Shown here piece after piece: positions 40,001 to 55,000 of a stretch of 64,000 nt of DNA (position 1 is its first letter; each line of letters opens with the position of its first letter). Source of the stretch: Eopsaltria australis (taxonomy: Eukaryota > Chordata > Aves > Passeriformes > Petroicidae); NCBI GenBank assembly GCA_034509425.1, contig JAVTVJ010000452.1, positions 2,356,001 through 2,420,000 on the forward strand, given 5' to 3'. The notes below the pieces were generated by a model. That model was given only the letters and a program-made list of their open reading frames with translations, did not search any database and was not told the DNA's origin. A program made the translations under genes and the position numbers.

Positions 40001-43000
40001 GGTAAACTTAACTTTTTAAAAATATTTTGTTAGATTTATTTAGACATTGTGATACATTTTTCAATAAAACAGTTGTATTAATTAAATTCATTATTGGATT
40101 ACTATGCAGATAAATATTTGAAGTAAAAACAAATTTGTGATTCTTGGCCATTTTGGTTCTATGAAAACAAAATGGAAGGCACTCTTCAAAGTTGATCACC
40201 TGATTCAGTTTTTTAGAGAGGTTTATTAAGATGGCATTATATAGATCATCATTTCTGTAGATCTGTAGATAAATATCACAGGACTGCTTAACCTTGAAAA
40301 ATGTTGTTATTTTTAAACTTTGTCCTTGTTTTTTAGTTAGCAGCATTTACTGCTTGTTTTTCTAGATTTGCTGGATATGATTTGTGCAGTAAGTAGCACT
40401 GTCAAAAAAGGGTGGATGGGTTGTGTTATCATGATGGATTTCAGGTAGCTTCTTTTAGTCATACGTAAGCACTTTGGGCATCAGTGCTCACTGAAAATGC
40501 AAAATGCAGAATGCCACAGAACAGGAGAGTAATTTCTAAAGATGATTCTTAACATAAGCTGAATAAAAAGGAGGTATCCATAATATTCCTAGTTTTAGCT
40601 CAGATGTATCAGTTTGATGTTATTCTAAAACTCCTCTGTGTTTATTTTGTAACTTGATTGTTAAAACACGATCAAGCTGTTATTTTCCACTTTATGACTT
40701 CATAAAATTATATATTGGTTCTACTGTGTTAAGCTGTATTGTTGCAATGTTTTTAGAAATATCACTTGGCATTATTCCTTCATTGAAGTAGCAAAGATTT
40801 TTCTCATGCAGAGCAATGCATTACTACACGGAAACAAACCTTTCTGCATGCTATAGTATATTCTGCATGCTATAATATATTCTGCAACTGCTACAAACAT
40901 TTCCATTTAATTATCCTTTGTGAAATAGATGTCAAATGAGACCCAGCAAAATTTCAAGACTCTGTGGACTGTAATTACGTTGTTCATTAATAAGTGTATC
41001 TTCAGCATTGAAGGACCTTTTGCAAGGACAGAGACAAGTGCTTTCTTAAGTTATAATTTCTTTACATGCTTTCAGTGTTATGAGACCTGAAGTCTGTTTT
41101 GCCACTTCTGTATAGTAAAGGTAATGACTTGGGGAAATCTTAGAAAGGTAGAAGTTTGAGGTCAAATAATGGTAGATCAATTTTTAAGCATAAATTAATA
41201 AATACTTAAATATGTATTAATATACATTGGAGAGGCTTAAATATGCTACAGTAAAATTCTGTTGCTAACTTTCTCCGTTTTTCAGCAGTCGCAGAATCCA
41301 TTTCTGATGTCAAAAACTGCTCATGATAGAAAAGAAACCTTTTTAAAAACTTGTAGGCAGACCTCTGATTCTTTTCTTGATTTGCTAAAAAAATAAAATT
41401 CAAATTAAACAATCAATTCAATACCACCTCAAACAGAGTGATCATTAAATATTATTTTATTGTATTAGTTTGGTTATGCATTTTATAATAATGATTTATA
41501 TTTATTTTATTCCAAGTATATCAATTAAATTAATAGTTGATGAAAAATCGTGATTGTTTTAAGCATTGATCTCATGTACCTAGTGGAGATTGCTTCAAAG
41601 ACAACTAAAATTAATTTCTGCAATTTTTGCATCACCTGTATCATAACTTTTAAATTACACTTGATAAATTAATTGCTATTTGCACAGCAGCAGAGTTGGA
41701 CGTGGCATAAAAATGGTATCACTGACCTGTTAGTGTTTCTCCTTTTCTGAGAATTTTGTTATTCTGACTGGTGGAGACTAAGGAATGCACAGTAGAAATT
41801 ATTCTGTCATTTATGCCTTTTGTAAGAGTTTTATTGTTATTCTTTTCTTCTTTTCTGTCAGTTAAATTGTGTACATTAAGGTAAGTTGTACAGTGTGTGT
41901 ATTCTGCTGAAGACAGAAACAAGTATTTTTCCTTGCCCGTTTCAGTATTTTCCAACCATGGTGATGAAAAGGTGTCACTAACTTTTTCTTTAGCTCCAGT
42001 CTGTTCGTGACTAGTAATAGAACAATTTGTTGTTTCTTATTCAGAATTAATTTAAACAGTGTTGGGTTTAAGTCCAGTATTCACTTTTGAACCCATACAG
42101 TTTGAAACCAGAATGTTTTCATATTTTTTGTAAAGTGGAGCTGCCAAGCTCCTGAGAGAGCTTTATCTGTTTTCATATTTGTACAAGAAAAATTCTAAAT
42201 CCAATTACTTTTCTAAGGGATTTTTTTTTTCTTGTAAAGAAAATAAATAAATAGCTTATAAATTCCTCCAAAATGTGCCCTGGTGCCAGCCCTTTTAGTT
42301 CCTCTGGCAAAGGATGTTTCAGAACTAAGTCACCATCCTTTTTCTGAGCAGGGAACATGCAGGTTATTCTAATCCATTTGTCAGATCATCTCTCCAATGT
42401 AGAATTACCAAAGTGTCCCAAGTAGAGCCAGTTGAAAAACAATGGAAAACTTGACAAACTTAAGGTTCTTTACTTCATCATAATGACTGAATTTGTAATA
42501 TATATGCACTAAATCTGGTTTCAAGCTGAGTTCTGGAAAATATGTGATAATTCAAGCAATAGGCAACCTCTTTTTCAAAGGTGGTTTTAAGTATTTCATG
42601 GTGTAGGATCAGAAGATAATAGGCTTTTTTGGATCTGTGGCAGCATATACCACCTCATTATCTGGGTTCTTCAGAATACACGCTTATTTGGCAACATTAA
42701 TTTGATGTCATGGGTCATTTTCACTGTGAACAGTTTTCCCTTTTATGTCTTGATTTTGGATGCATATTCTGTGAGTTAGTCTTAGTGCATTTATACATGG
42801 CCGTGCTGATTCTTAGATCTTTTTCTGTGGGTCTGCTGATCCAAAGCAGTTAAGGAAAAGGGGTAAAAATCCTTCAAAAATTAGGCTTTGGTGTCTTTTT
42901 TTCTTGCCCTCTGCAGTGCCTAACTCATGGGACAAAGCACCTTGGTATCACAGACTGTCTGAAAATTGAAAAATAGGTTCTTCTGTTAAGCCTACATATA

Positions 43001-46000
43001 TGAAATCCTATGAAAAACAGCATTTCAGAAGCACACTCAAAATGCTTCTACAATTTTATTTTACTATGCCAGTATTTCATACCATTATTTTTTAGTCTTG
43101 GAGAAGAGTATATCTTCAGAAACTCAGGAAATCATAGTTCACGGAATGATGGTTGGGTTAAGTAGTAGGATTTTGGTTTCAAGGTGTTAAGCCTGTCATT
43201 AAACTTACCTTTTGACAGCACAAAAATAACTACTGATATTTCAGTGCTTAGAGTGTATCAAGGATTTAGCTTTTGGCAAACAAGTTTTAGAATTCTTGTT
43301 AATAAATACAGATAAAGTACTGATGTTTTTATAAAGTACTGATGTTTTTCTAATGTGTTCTGGTTAACTAGCAGTGTGTACTGATGCAGTGATTAAGTCA
43401 ATATATGCTGTGTATTCAGTCTTCACATACTGTAGCTGGAGTGGTTGAAAAACCCCAATAGCAGGATGAAAATATTAAGTACAAACAGTTCTGCATATGA
43501 TGAATTCTGACAGTTGTAACAGCTGACCCTAAGATTGTCTCAGCTGGTCAGAGCATGGTGCTGAGAGCACCAGGGTTGTGGCTTCAGTCCCCTTGTGGAC
43601 CATTCACTTAACAGCTGGACTTGATGGTCTTTGTGGGTCCCTTCCAGCTCAGAATATTGTGTGATTCTGTGCTGGATAAACAGCTGAGGTTTTGCTAGAG
43701 CTGTTCTTTTTCTTTTTTATTTAAATATTAACAAATTCCAGGTCTTAGCACTTGATTATGTTCTCTGTGGAGGTTATTTTATGCTCTGTAAGGAATAATA
43801 ACTTAAAAAATCCTGTAAGGTCTACTTCAAGTATTTTAAGGACTTTTAGACTAGGATTACAACTAAGATCTCTTACTGCTAACAGTTCTTAATCAAACAA
43901 AGCAATAAAAGAAAGTTATTTAAAGTTTGAATTTAAAGTATTCAGAGCACATTGAAATAGTTCATTTGCATTGCAGGTTTGGGATGGCACTAAATGTCCG
44001 TACCCTACATGGAAGGTGCCTGTGGAAACAAAAAACCTGGAAGGAGAAAAAATTCTTCTTCATCAGCTGAGAAATCTAGTGGTGGACATTCTAGTCTATG
44101 ATAATCATGTACAACTGGCAGAATCACTTAAGGTAATCCACAGTTTGGTATTTCAAGTTCTCCTTTTGTGGCCTGTTTTCTGCTTAGAAATCACTTCAGA
44201 GAATGCACTGATTCAGTTCTGCTGTAATTAGTTTCACGTGCCTCTTTATCTTTCCCTGTATTTCCCATACCTTTTATTTGAATGTAAAATTCCTTCACCA
44301 TGTGTTTACCAGGCTCATTATCCAAAAATTGCCATGAAAAAGTTCTTCCAATTAGGCAATTCTTTCCAGACACTGTAATATAATAGATAATACAAAGAAA
44401 ATAATGCACTCAGAAAATGTATTCTATGCTTTAGAATTATTTTTTAATGATACAATGCAGTGTTAAACCTGTAGTCCTGTTAAAGACCCTTAATTCTAAA
44501 GTCAATAGGAGATTTTCTGTTCTATAAACTTCTGCAGTTTGCAGTGCAATCTTCATTTAGTAGGTCAGCAATGTTGATTATGCTTAGATAGAGAAAACAA
44601 CATAATTAAACATTAGCTCTTCAGCAATACTGCCATCTTGCTTCTGAATACAGGAACTTTGCAAAGAATGCATCTTTCATTTCATGCCTTGCCCTCTATG
44701 CTCGAGGTAATTTTTAGGAAAACATTTACCAGAAAACAAAGATAAGTGATAATCATTTTTTATGCTGGGTCTATCAGCAGACATAAAATCTATTTGATAG
44801 ACTAACACGTATTCATAAGTAAATTACAGATAGCAAAATAACTGTAAGAATTTGTGTAAGAATTCATAACAAAACTGGTAGAAGTATTTCATTACTTAGA
44901 AGTTCTCTTCCCGAATTTTTTCTTTTGGTAACTGGTGTAAAAAACTGATATTTTAGTGAAATGCTACATTTTGAATATGAAGGAAAAAGTATTTTAATAT
45001 TTATAAAACATATTTTCTTGAGTAACTGATAATACTCCCTTTATTATTCTCTCCCATTTATGTTCAGGAATTGAGTCATATATTGAGTATATGATACGTG
45101 GGATGTCTTCATCATCTCTCTAAATTTTTTACTTCCTATCCACTTGCTCTTTCACGTTTCTGAGGCATTTTTACCTTTGCTGAATACTGCACTGTGCAGT
45201 AGAAGCTTTAATAATTTCAAAGGAAATTGTTAGGAAACCTCCTTTGACCTCTTGTGGGTGTTTTTCTCCTTCTAGCGATGTCCAAAGTTGCAGTAGTTTC
45301 AGTCATGCAAGCGGTAGAAGTTTCAAATGAGATCATTTTTGTGCACCACATTTAGTGGTTTGTCTTAGTGGAGTTATCAAAGAAAAAAGGGCTGATAGCT
45401 GGCAATTAAATTTCAGAAATATTTATTAATTTCAGATGGCAACATGTAGAATTAATTGTATTTCACAGACTAATTTATATAGATGTTTAGATAAATATAT
45501 AGATACATACATACATTATAAAATTCGGGGGGAGCTTTCCCTAAAATGGAGGATTTTATTAAAGGTTTTTAAATACTAGTGGAAATCATGTCATACCATA
45601 AAAAAGTATAATTGAAATATGTGTGCTACTTTATTGAGTTTGGGTTCTTGTTATGCAAAGTTATTTTTAAAAAATCCTTTATGTTGCAATATAGAACTGG
45701 CAAGTGTTTCTTGTATCCATATGCACTTTCCCAAGTATGATTAGGTATTTTGCAGGTTTGTGGTTTCAGAAACAGTAAAAAGTGCACTATTTTGCAATCT
45801 TCTCTTCTATATTTAGCACTAGCTTAGAATGGCCTTGTTTAATGTAAATTCTTACAGATTTGTTCGCTTACACTCTCACCTGTTATTGTGTACCATTTGC
45901 AATGACAGTTTCAGCTTGGAAATGATACTTTATGTAGGAGCAATCTGTTTTACACAACCTTGATACCAAGAAGGGCATATTTTTTTAAAAAAGCCTGAAA

Positions 46001-49000
46001 TACATGTTCTTATTTTAAAATTGTATCTATGGGCACATGTTCAGACAAGGGAGCTTTGAGTAACTACTACATGCCAGAGAAAATGGGTAATACATTACAG
46101 GGAATTTTTGGCAAATCCTGGAGCACAGTGTCAGGGATGTTGCTGCAAGAGTTTGTTAAAAACTTCTTGTTTAGATTGTCTGTTCAGAGAACACTGACAG
46201 TATGAGCACTTAATTTCATTTTCTAAGAAAAATAATACTTAAAATTTTCAGTGAAGAGAGCTTCAGTTGAAGGTATGTTGAAAGTATGTTAGGACTAAGA
46301 AGTTTGCTTTCCTAGTACCAGAGTCACATTTTCAACATACAGCTCAAATTACTACATGGCTGCAATATCTAGCTTCATATTTTTCAGACCTAGGTAATAT
46401 TCCTTTGACGTTTCAGTTGTATTCTCCCCACTTCTGTCTTTTTACTCATTGAAAGGGGAAAAAATCCCAAAAGACACCACTCTTGAGTTCTTCAAACTCT
46501 TAAATGGATTTAAGTTGGTATTTCTTACTGCCCAACATGGTGCCCAAATGCCGTGTACATGCTTTGTCTCATTTGCAGAAAGTTCTGCACTATTTACTCA
46601 GTAAAATTAGACTTGATGCAATAAAAATGATGACAAAGAAATCTCATTGAATATAATCAACCATAACAATAGGCATAAAAATGATACAGGTGAATTTGTT
46701 AGGTGATTCCTGTAGATAAAGACAGCTTCTTGTGTGCCTTTGTAGACAAACATGAATATTTACCTGCCGTGATACACGCTGTTGCGAATTCACTGAATTC
46801 AAGTGTAATTGAGAACACAACCCTGTATGTTTTGAAATAATCATGAGAATTTCCTATGCTGAAAAGTTGTTCTAGTTAACTAGTTACAGGGAACTGCATG
46901 TATTACTTCTGCATTTCAATTCTCTCTAGCCTTAATATGTATTCTTTAAATAGTTATATTCGAATTAGACTGAAAATAGGGTATTAGTATATTTTGTATA
47001 ACTGCAAGAAATGTTTTTATTCATTTCAATTTCACTTTTAAATGAACTTCCTCTAAATGAGGTAGGTCATAAACAGAGCTGCTGTAAAGTCAAGTAAGGA
47101 GCTGGTCTGGTACTAGATTTTAGTGATGGGTCTGTAAATCATGGTGTTCACTTCAATGTAGATTACAATTTCTTCTGAGTCAGGTGTATAAAGTGCTCCG
47201 TCTGCTGGCGTTTTGTAAACAACAGAAATGCAGTAACATTTTTATCCGTAGCATCCACATTTGCTCTCTGCTGTTAACAGTAAGCAAGGCTGCCTCCCAA
47301 AGGAATCCACGGAAACAGCATTCTGTCCACCCAGGCATCTCTGGGATGACATTCACAACCTTATGGACCTTTTCAGTATTTGGCAGTGCTGATTATTAGG
47401 CATCTCTTTTTTATAGCTCTAAGTGATACTAAAATATGTAAAATAATAACATTTTCAGAAATGGATCTAGTAAATGTTTATATTGGAAGATTATTTTGTA
47501 GTGATAAATCTTGCAAAGTGAATGTTGCACTAAGATGTGTAGTTTGGTTGACTGTGAATTTCAACACAGAAGTTTAGAGGGCAGACACAGCATTTTCTGT
47601 TCTTGGTTTCTGAGCTGTCTTCTCCCATATTTAATTTTTCGTGTTTATACATAGAGAAAATACTTCTTTTTTATATACTATTTATAAAAATAAGAAATTT
47701 GTCAATTAAAATCAACTTTTCCTGCTTATATGCAAATTACTCATGGTGATAGGGAAGTAGGTTGACAGTGTTTTATTTACATAAGGTTATTCCATAAGAA
47801 CTTCAAAAAAGAACTTTCTCCAGAATCATTTGTCATAGTCATTAGATTAGTCTTATGATATGAGTGTCCTTTGCATTTTTGGATATTCATAATTAAGTTA
47901 AATCAGCATCTGGAAAGGAAAGAAAAAAAAAGTCTTTGGATAAGCTTCTTAACTGCCATCTAAATGCACAAGCTATCCTGGTGGTGCTTTGAATGAACCA
48001 AATGAGCAGCCTACTAACAGTGCAGATCAGTTAAAAGTCTGGTAAGAGCTCCATGCCAGAAGCAAAATAGGTGCGGGCTGAAGTGCATTTTTTATGTCCC
48101 TGCTGCCTCAACTGGAAAATATGCTGCCTTATTCATGTGTGATTATTGTTTAGAAGAGCAGTTTGATACCAGCATTATGTAGTCATACTTTGTTCCTTGA
48201 GAAAGAGGAGGATTCTAGGTACAGGTTGCTGCTCCATGTGCTTTTATGCATATATACCTGTGTTTTAAAGTGTTGTACTATGACATGACCAATCCAATCT
48301 AATAGAAATATTTTTTCAGTTTCCACTGGTTAAAGTTGGATCTGAAGCTGAAATATGACTTAATAAACTGACTGCTATAATAATAATTTTAATTGAAGTA
48401 TATTTATAATAATTAATCGTTTATATCAAGCTATTTAAAAGATATTTAGAATGAATATAAAACCAGGTTGTTGAGTGTGTATAGCTTGCAGCTATTATTT
48501 GGATCTCAGGTTATATGTTTTAAAAAAATATTTGGGTAACTGTGTAATTGAGTCTCCAGATTATCTGCCTTTGGGACATGGGGCTTGGTTTTGGTTAGTT
48601 GGATGGGTGGGTGGGTTTTCTTTGAGGGATAATGGGAGTGGTAATTTGAAATAAAAGCAAAATTATAAAGATGTGTTCAGTGTTCCCCCCTGTGTAACTT
48701 CTTTTTTAATAAGTGCTTGTATAAGTTAGCCTAAGTCTATTTGTGTAACTTGACAAAAATGTTTCAGAAAATACAAAATCATTCTAAGCAAAGCAGGAAG
48801 CATATTCTCCGTGTACCTGAGGAGATCTAATAGAGATAGGGGAAGTGCCAAGATCTTCCAGTTTCTAACACATGTTGTCTTTTCTCCTGGTGCTAAAAAA
48901 ATGTAATCTGTAGTGTAACAGTAAGATATGATGGAGAAATCTGAGTGAGCAGATAAGTTTGTATGTTCATGTAAACATAGTAAGCCATGCTCACGATGAT

Positions 49001-52000
49001 AAGCAGGAGGTCAATTTCTAAATACGATCATACATGGACAGGCAGGGGATGTCAGTCTCTCTGGGAATGTGTTGGGAGTACAGAAGGCAGATTGTGCCCT
49101 CAGAAAAGGAATGTATTGACTCACTTGGTCTGTCTTCTGAAGTCTGTTTGAGAATTAGATTTACTAAGAAGGCTTATTCTGATTCTGAATCACCCTTTGC
49201 TGCCAGTAATGTTTTCTGATAAAGCAAAACAAACAGATCGCACAGAGAGGTTCTGCAGCTTGCATACTTGAAAATTAAAACCCAACTGGAAAGAATCCTA
49301 AAAAGTCTGCTCTAATTGACTCTGCTTTGGGCACAGGAGTTGAACAAGGTAATCACCAGAGGTCCCTGCCAGCTTCAGCTGTTTTGTGATTCAGGTAAAA
49401 CAGGGAAGAAGCTTCATGAATTCTAGAATTTTCCATGTAAATAACTACATTGATGTTATCAAAGTGGGATTTATTTTTTTTTTTTTAGATTGGAAGTTTT
49501 CTGAGAATTTACAGTATTCATACAAAACAAGCAAGTGCTGACAATGAGGATGTCTCACATGTAGAATTTCATCTTCATGGTGGCACGTGTTACGGTCGAG
49601 GAATAGGAGTCTTGCCAGAAAGTAACCCAGATGTTAAGGAGCTAAAAGCGTAAGTACTGTGTGTAAATGTTTGGTTTTTTCGGGATGATTCTTGAAAACC
49701 CTAGGCTAATGTAACAGCTGTATCATTTAGAATTGTAAATGTATCTAAGAATCAGAAACTCCAGAACAGAATATGTCTTTAGAACCACTAATAAAAGTAT
49801 TTGGAGTGATAGGTAAATAAAGGCAATTTTTTCAAATTTAAAATGCAGTAGGGATCAAGATTTCTGTTTTATTTAGCTTAATTCTAACTATGCATATTTC
49901 AAACATGTGCATATGTGCTACTTGAAAGTAGGTGAGATTTAAAGGTGTTGAAAATGAAGCTGATAATTTACATTCTATACTAAACTGCCTTGTAAGGAAG
50001 CAGAATCATTTAGGTTGAAAAAGACCTTTAACATAATCAAGTCCGAATGTAAACCTTATTCAAGTCCCCGACTAAACTGTGTCTCTAAGTGCCACATCTG
50101 CATGACTTGAAAACACCTCCAGGGACTCCACCACTTGCCTGAGCTGCTTTTTCCAATGCTTGACATCCATTTCCATGAAGAATTTTTCTTAATATCTAAT
50201 GTAAACCTCCCCAGGCACAGCTTAAAGCCATTTCCTCTCCTTCTGTCAGTTGTTGCCTGGGAGAAGAGGCTGACCCCCCTCAACACAACCTCCTGTCACA
50301 TTGTAGAGATAAGTGATAAGGTCCCCCCTGAGCTTCCTCCCCTCCAAGCTAAATCATCCCAGCTCCCTCAGCTGCTCCTCACAGGACTTGTGCTCCACCC
50401 CCTTCACCAGGTACTTTTCTGCTGAGCCTTTTTCCAGCTCCTCTGCCCCAGCCTGTTGAGCTGCATGGAGTTGTTGTGACTCACCTTGTTGAACCTCATA
50501 CGCTTGACCTTGGCCATCAATCCAGCCTATCCTGAGTCCTCTGCAGAACCTTTCTGCAGTCCTACAGATCAACACTCCTGCTCAACTTGGAGTCATCTGC
50601 AGACTTACTGAGGGTGCTGTGCCCTCAGTCACCTTGTCCTGATCATTGGTAGAGATATTAAACAGAACTGGCCCCAGTACTGAGCCCTGGGGAGCATCAT
50701 TTGTGAGTGGCCACCAGCTAGAGGTACTTCATTCACTAGCACTTTCTGGGCCTGGCCATCCAGCCAGTTTTTACCCAGCAAATATGCACCTGTCCAAGCC
50801 ATGACAGCCCGTTTTTCCAGGAGAATGCTGTGGGAAACAGTGTCAAAGGCTTTACTAAGGTAAACTACATCCACGGCTGTTCCCTCATTCACTAAGCAGG
50901 TCGGTTTGTCATAAAAGGAGATGAAGTTGATCAAGCAGGGTGTTTCTCACAAACCCATGCTGGCTGCATCTGATCTCCTGGGTATCCTTCATGTGCTGTG
51001 TGATGGCACACAAGGTGATCTGCTCTATGACCTCCAGCACTGAGCTCAGGCTGACATGCCTGTAGTTCCCTGGATTGCCCCTCTGACCCTTCTTGTAGGT
51101 GACCATCTGCAAGAATTTTCAGTCTACTGGGACTTCCTCACTTATCCAGGACTACTGATAAATTATGGGAAGTGGCTTTTTGAGCCTTTCTGCCAGTTCC
51201 CTCAGTGTTCAGGGGTGGATCCCAGCCAGCCCCATAAACCTGTGTGTGTGTAAGTGGTGCAGCAGGTCAGTAACCATTTCCTCTGGGATGATGGAGGCTT
51301 CATTCTGCTCCCCATCCCTGTCTCCCAGCTCAGGGTTCTGGGTACTTAGAGAATAATTGGTCTTAAAGGACTGAGGTAAAGAAGGCATGAAGTACATTGG
51401 TCTTTTCCTCATCCTTTGTCACTGTGTTTCCCCCCACATCCAATAAAGGGTGGAGATTCTCCTTAGCCCTTCCTTTGTTGATGATACATTTGGAGAAACT
51501 ATTTTTGTTGTCTCATACAACAGTAGCCATATTAAGTACTCCTGAGATTTTGGCACTTCTGATTTTCTGCCTGTGTAACATCCTTGTAATCCACCTGAGT
51601 GGTCTACCCTTCTTCCAAAAGGGTTGTAAACTCTTTCTTTCTTCCTTTGGAAAGGGTAACTAACTAAAGTCCGTATTCCATTATCAGGAATTCAGTTTGC
51701 AGTAGTACATATTTCTTTTGGCACTATTTTGTGTTTAATGTTCCAGAAGTGATTTGGAAAGTGCCTCATCTGCATCATTAATATAATCTCCTGAAACTTC
51801 TGGCTCAGTTGAGTTTTATGTCTCTGCTGGAACATTTATGTCTGAACATTATAGCTGTGTATTGATAACAAATAGGTTTCATATAAGTGTCTGTATAATC
51901 CCCTATATGCGTGTGTGTGTGTGTGTGATGATATATAAAAGACTTCTCTAGGTTATAAAATATTTAGCCATTTATCTTTAGATTTTTAGAATCTCTGGAT

Positions 52001-55000
52001 CTGGCAGACAGTCAGAGTATGGAAAGCATGTGTTCAATGGACATAGATGGCACTTTCAGCAATGTTAGAGGTAAGAGCAACTGAAAGCTGATTTACTCTT
52101 TCTTCTAATACCTATATATATATGGTCAAGTTAAGGTCACAGTTACTGCTTCTCTGTGTGTGTAATGTTACTTTCACATTCAAAGCCTTAGAGAATTCTT
52201 TCAGTTTATTAGACTGGAAATTTACATTACTCTTTCTGTCTCCCAGCACAAGCATTTCATAATACATGGAAAGATACTTTTGTAGGAGCTAGAGAATAAA
52301 TTCTTAAACACAGATGGTGTTCTTAATCATACTATATTAGATCACAAAGGAGAGTTATGTAACTGCCTCCCTCTAAAAGGTGATTCTGCAGGGACAGGCC
52401 CTGAAAATGCTATGAAACAGCTGCCAGTTGAGGAGCCCTTCTTACGCCATTGGAGGGAAAGTTGTGTCAGTGGCAGAGCTGTAAGGTGCACTTCCAGGAA
52501 GAGTGATACATTATAGACAGTTCTGTAGACCCCATATTATTTTGTGAATAGTATTTTTAGCCCAGGATAAGAATAACTAAAAGGGAATTAAACGCTAAAG
52601 CTGGTTGGACATAGTCTCTGTCTTTGCTTCTAGCTTCCAAAAATCTGTGTTACTCAGCCTTTACTAACATAAGAACACAGGACATTTCTAAAAGTATGCA
52701 AAAGTCAAGAATAAGTAAATGCTTCATGTCCAGTCCATAACTGAAAATTCAGGAAAAATTTTGCACTTACTGCACTCTCTGTGTGTAGTAGAGGTTGTTC
52801 AGAGAGGGAACCAGGCAGTCCATATTGGTCTTAGGGTAATGTATTTATGTTCTTGTCCAGAAGGATTAGAGGGAATGAATGCAATTTATGTCAGCCGATC
52901 ATTCACAGTGTACTTCTGAAAAGTGTTCACTTTGATAAGCATTCCTATTAAATGTATATGCTAACTTCCTCTCTTATATATTAACTCTTGATATGCAGTG
53001 TTTGTCTCCTGCTTACTTTTGCTGCTTCTTTTTGGTTTATTTTTGTTCTTGTTGCTGTATTGTTTTCATACATTATTGGGATTTTCATTTTCGTTTGTTC
53101 AGCTTTTAGTTTTGTGTGTGTATCTACCTGTTTAGCTGCCTACCTGTTTTTGTGTCCACATGATAGAAAAGAAGGAAGGAAAATAATTAGGAAATTCTTC
53201 TTGATTTTAGATCTTGAATTGCACATACAGAGATGTCAACAGTTATCTGTTACAGGTAGGTAACATTTTGACCTTAAGGTGAATTTTTATTTTCCTGAAG
53301 AACAAAAGTAGTTTTGAAACATTATCTTAAAGGTTATTATAGGAAGAGCTATTCTAAGAGTATAAATTGAAGAGTGTAAATGCTTTTATGTTGTATTGGG
53401 TTTATTTGTTGTTTGCAGGAATAGAGCATATTAGTATATTCTACTGTCATCTGGTTTTTCTGTTTGGTTTTTTTGTTGTTTCTGTACCCTGAAGTATACC
53501 ATGCTCCCGCAGCCTGGTGTGATTTATCTTACAGACTGTAATAACAAGTTGTCTTGATGAAACTGAGGCTGCAGCTGGGAAGGAAAGAAAAGTTGGAAAT
53601 CAAGGAAAAATGCATACCTGCAATTGCCTGTATTACGTTCCCTGTATTACAAATGTTATGGTGATTAATAGTATGCACAGTGCTTTTTCATCTCTCTGTG
53701 TATTGTTTTACAGTATTAACAGATCATCAGGATTTGAGTAACACAGAACTGAAAACCATAACAACCAGCACAGCTCCTCAACAGTATCGCATTAGAGCAA
53801 AGCTGAGAACTTATAAACCCCAAAAGCTCCATCAGTCTGTTAAACTTCATTGTTCCAAATGCAACTCTTTGTAAGTGTTTCACACAGGATAAGTCATTAG
53901 GAATTGCTCTGTATGTTTTGGGATGCCTAGATTTTCAGTTTTCAACTTTTTTTTTGTGTAAAGTGCGCTGAATGTAAAGGTATATAATTTTGGGCAAAGA
54001 TTTGAAATTCACTGATAATAAGTAGGAAATTTTTAAATCATCAGATGAGTTCCATTTACAGAATCCTTTCTGTGCTTTCAAAAAAGTATTTTTTCTTTAT
54101 TTGCAAAAACAGCAGTACAGTTTTTTCCATACCATATTGTATTGAAATACCTTAAGTGTTTCTTTATTGCATTTTTAAAATAGGATATGCGAAGAGGTAT
54201 AATAGTCTCCAAATGAATTAATAAAATATCTTTGACTAAAGATTACTTCCAGACAGGGCATCTTTTATGGATCCAAAAATACTGGGGAAATCACACAACT
54301 TCAAGCCAGTCCCTTGGGTCCTGTCACTGTCACCACAGAGCACAGATCAGTGTCTGCCCCTCCTCCTCCCCTCATGGGGAAGTTGTAACTGCAGTGAGGT
54401 CTCCCCTCAGTCTCCCTCAGGCTGAGCTTCATATGGCTTCCCTCAAGGCGCTTCACCATCTTTGTTGCCCTGCTTTGGACACTCTCAGAGATCTTTTACA
54501 ACCTAATTGATTCTGTAATATTAGTGTAATCTGGATGGCCTGCATTATTGTTTCTCTGTGTACGACAAGTGGAAATGCACGAATCCTGCACTCCAACAGG
54601 ACAGGATAGAAACTGTGCAGTGCAGAGTTGCAGATTTTCTCTTGACAGTACTTAGGTGAAACTGTTCTGGTCCTGTTCTTTTTTTTCTTTTTTCTCCCTC
54701 AGTTGTTGCAAAGTCAAACAGACTAAAACATAAAACTTGGAATTATGTAAGTTTATGTAGTCTTTGCGCTCTAATGAAGTGGTATGCAGTTTGTGGACTT
54801 TTTAAGGCCCAACTGAAATCACATAAAGCTGATAAATTTGGTTTTCCATGGATATTTGTTTGTGTGAGGTGTAGCCACTAGGCTGCCTCTGCTCCTTGGT
54901 AAATTAGTGTATTACTTAGCATATTTATTAACATGGCAAGTCATCATATACTATGCAACTCCTGCTGTTTAAACTGATAAAACAATGAGGATATTTTTCC

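Larger units (their letters stand above)
49650..51981 (+). other. POT1: POT1 intron 10
   Basis: 2.3 kb, more than two thirds of it a CR1 LINE copy on the minus strand (about 50001-51655). A GT microsatellite lies at 51911-51927. Confidence 0.8.

Noticed and set aside
43533..43605. Possible functional tRNA-Ile gene
   Set aside because: The acceptor stem does not pair, several conserved positions are changed, and it is fused to a CR1-like tail, so it is a SINE head.
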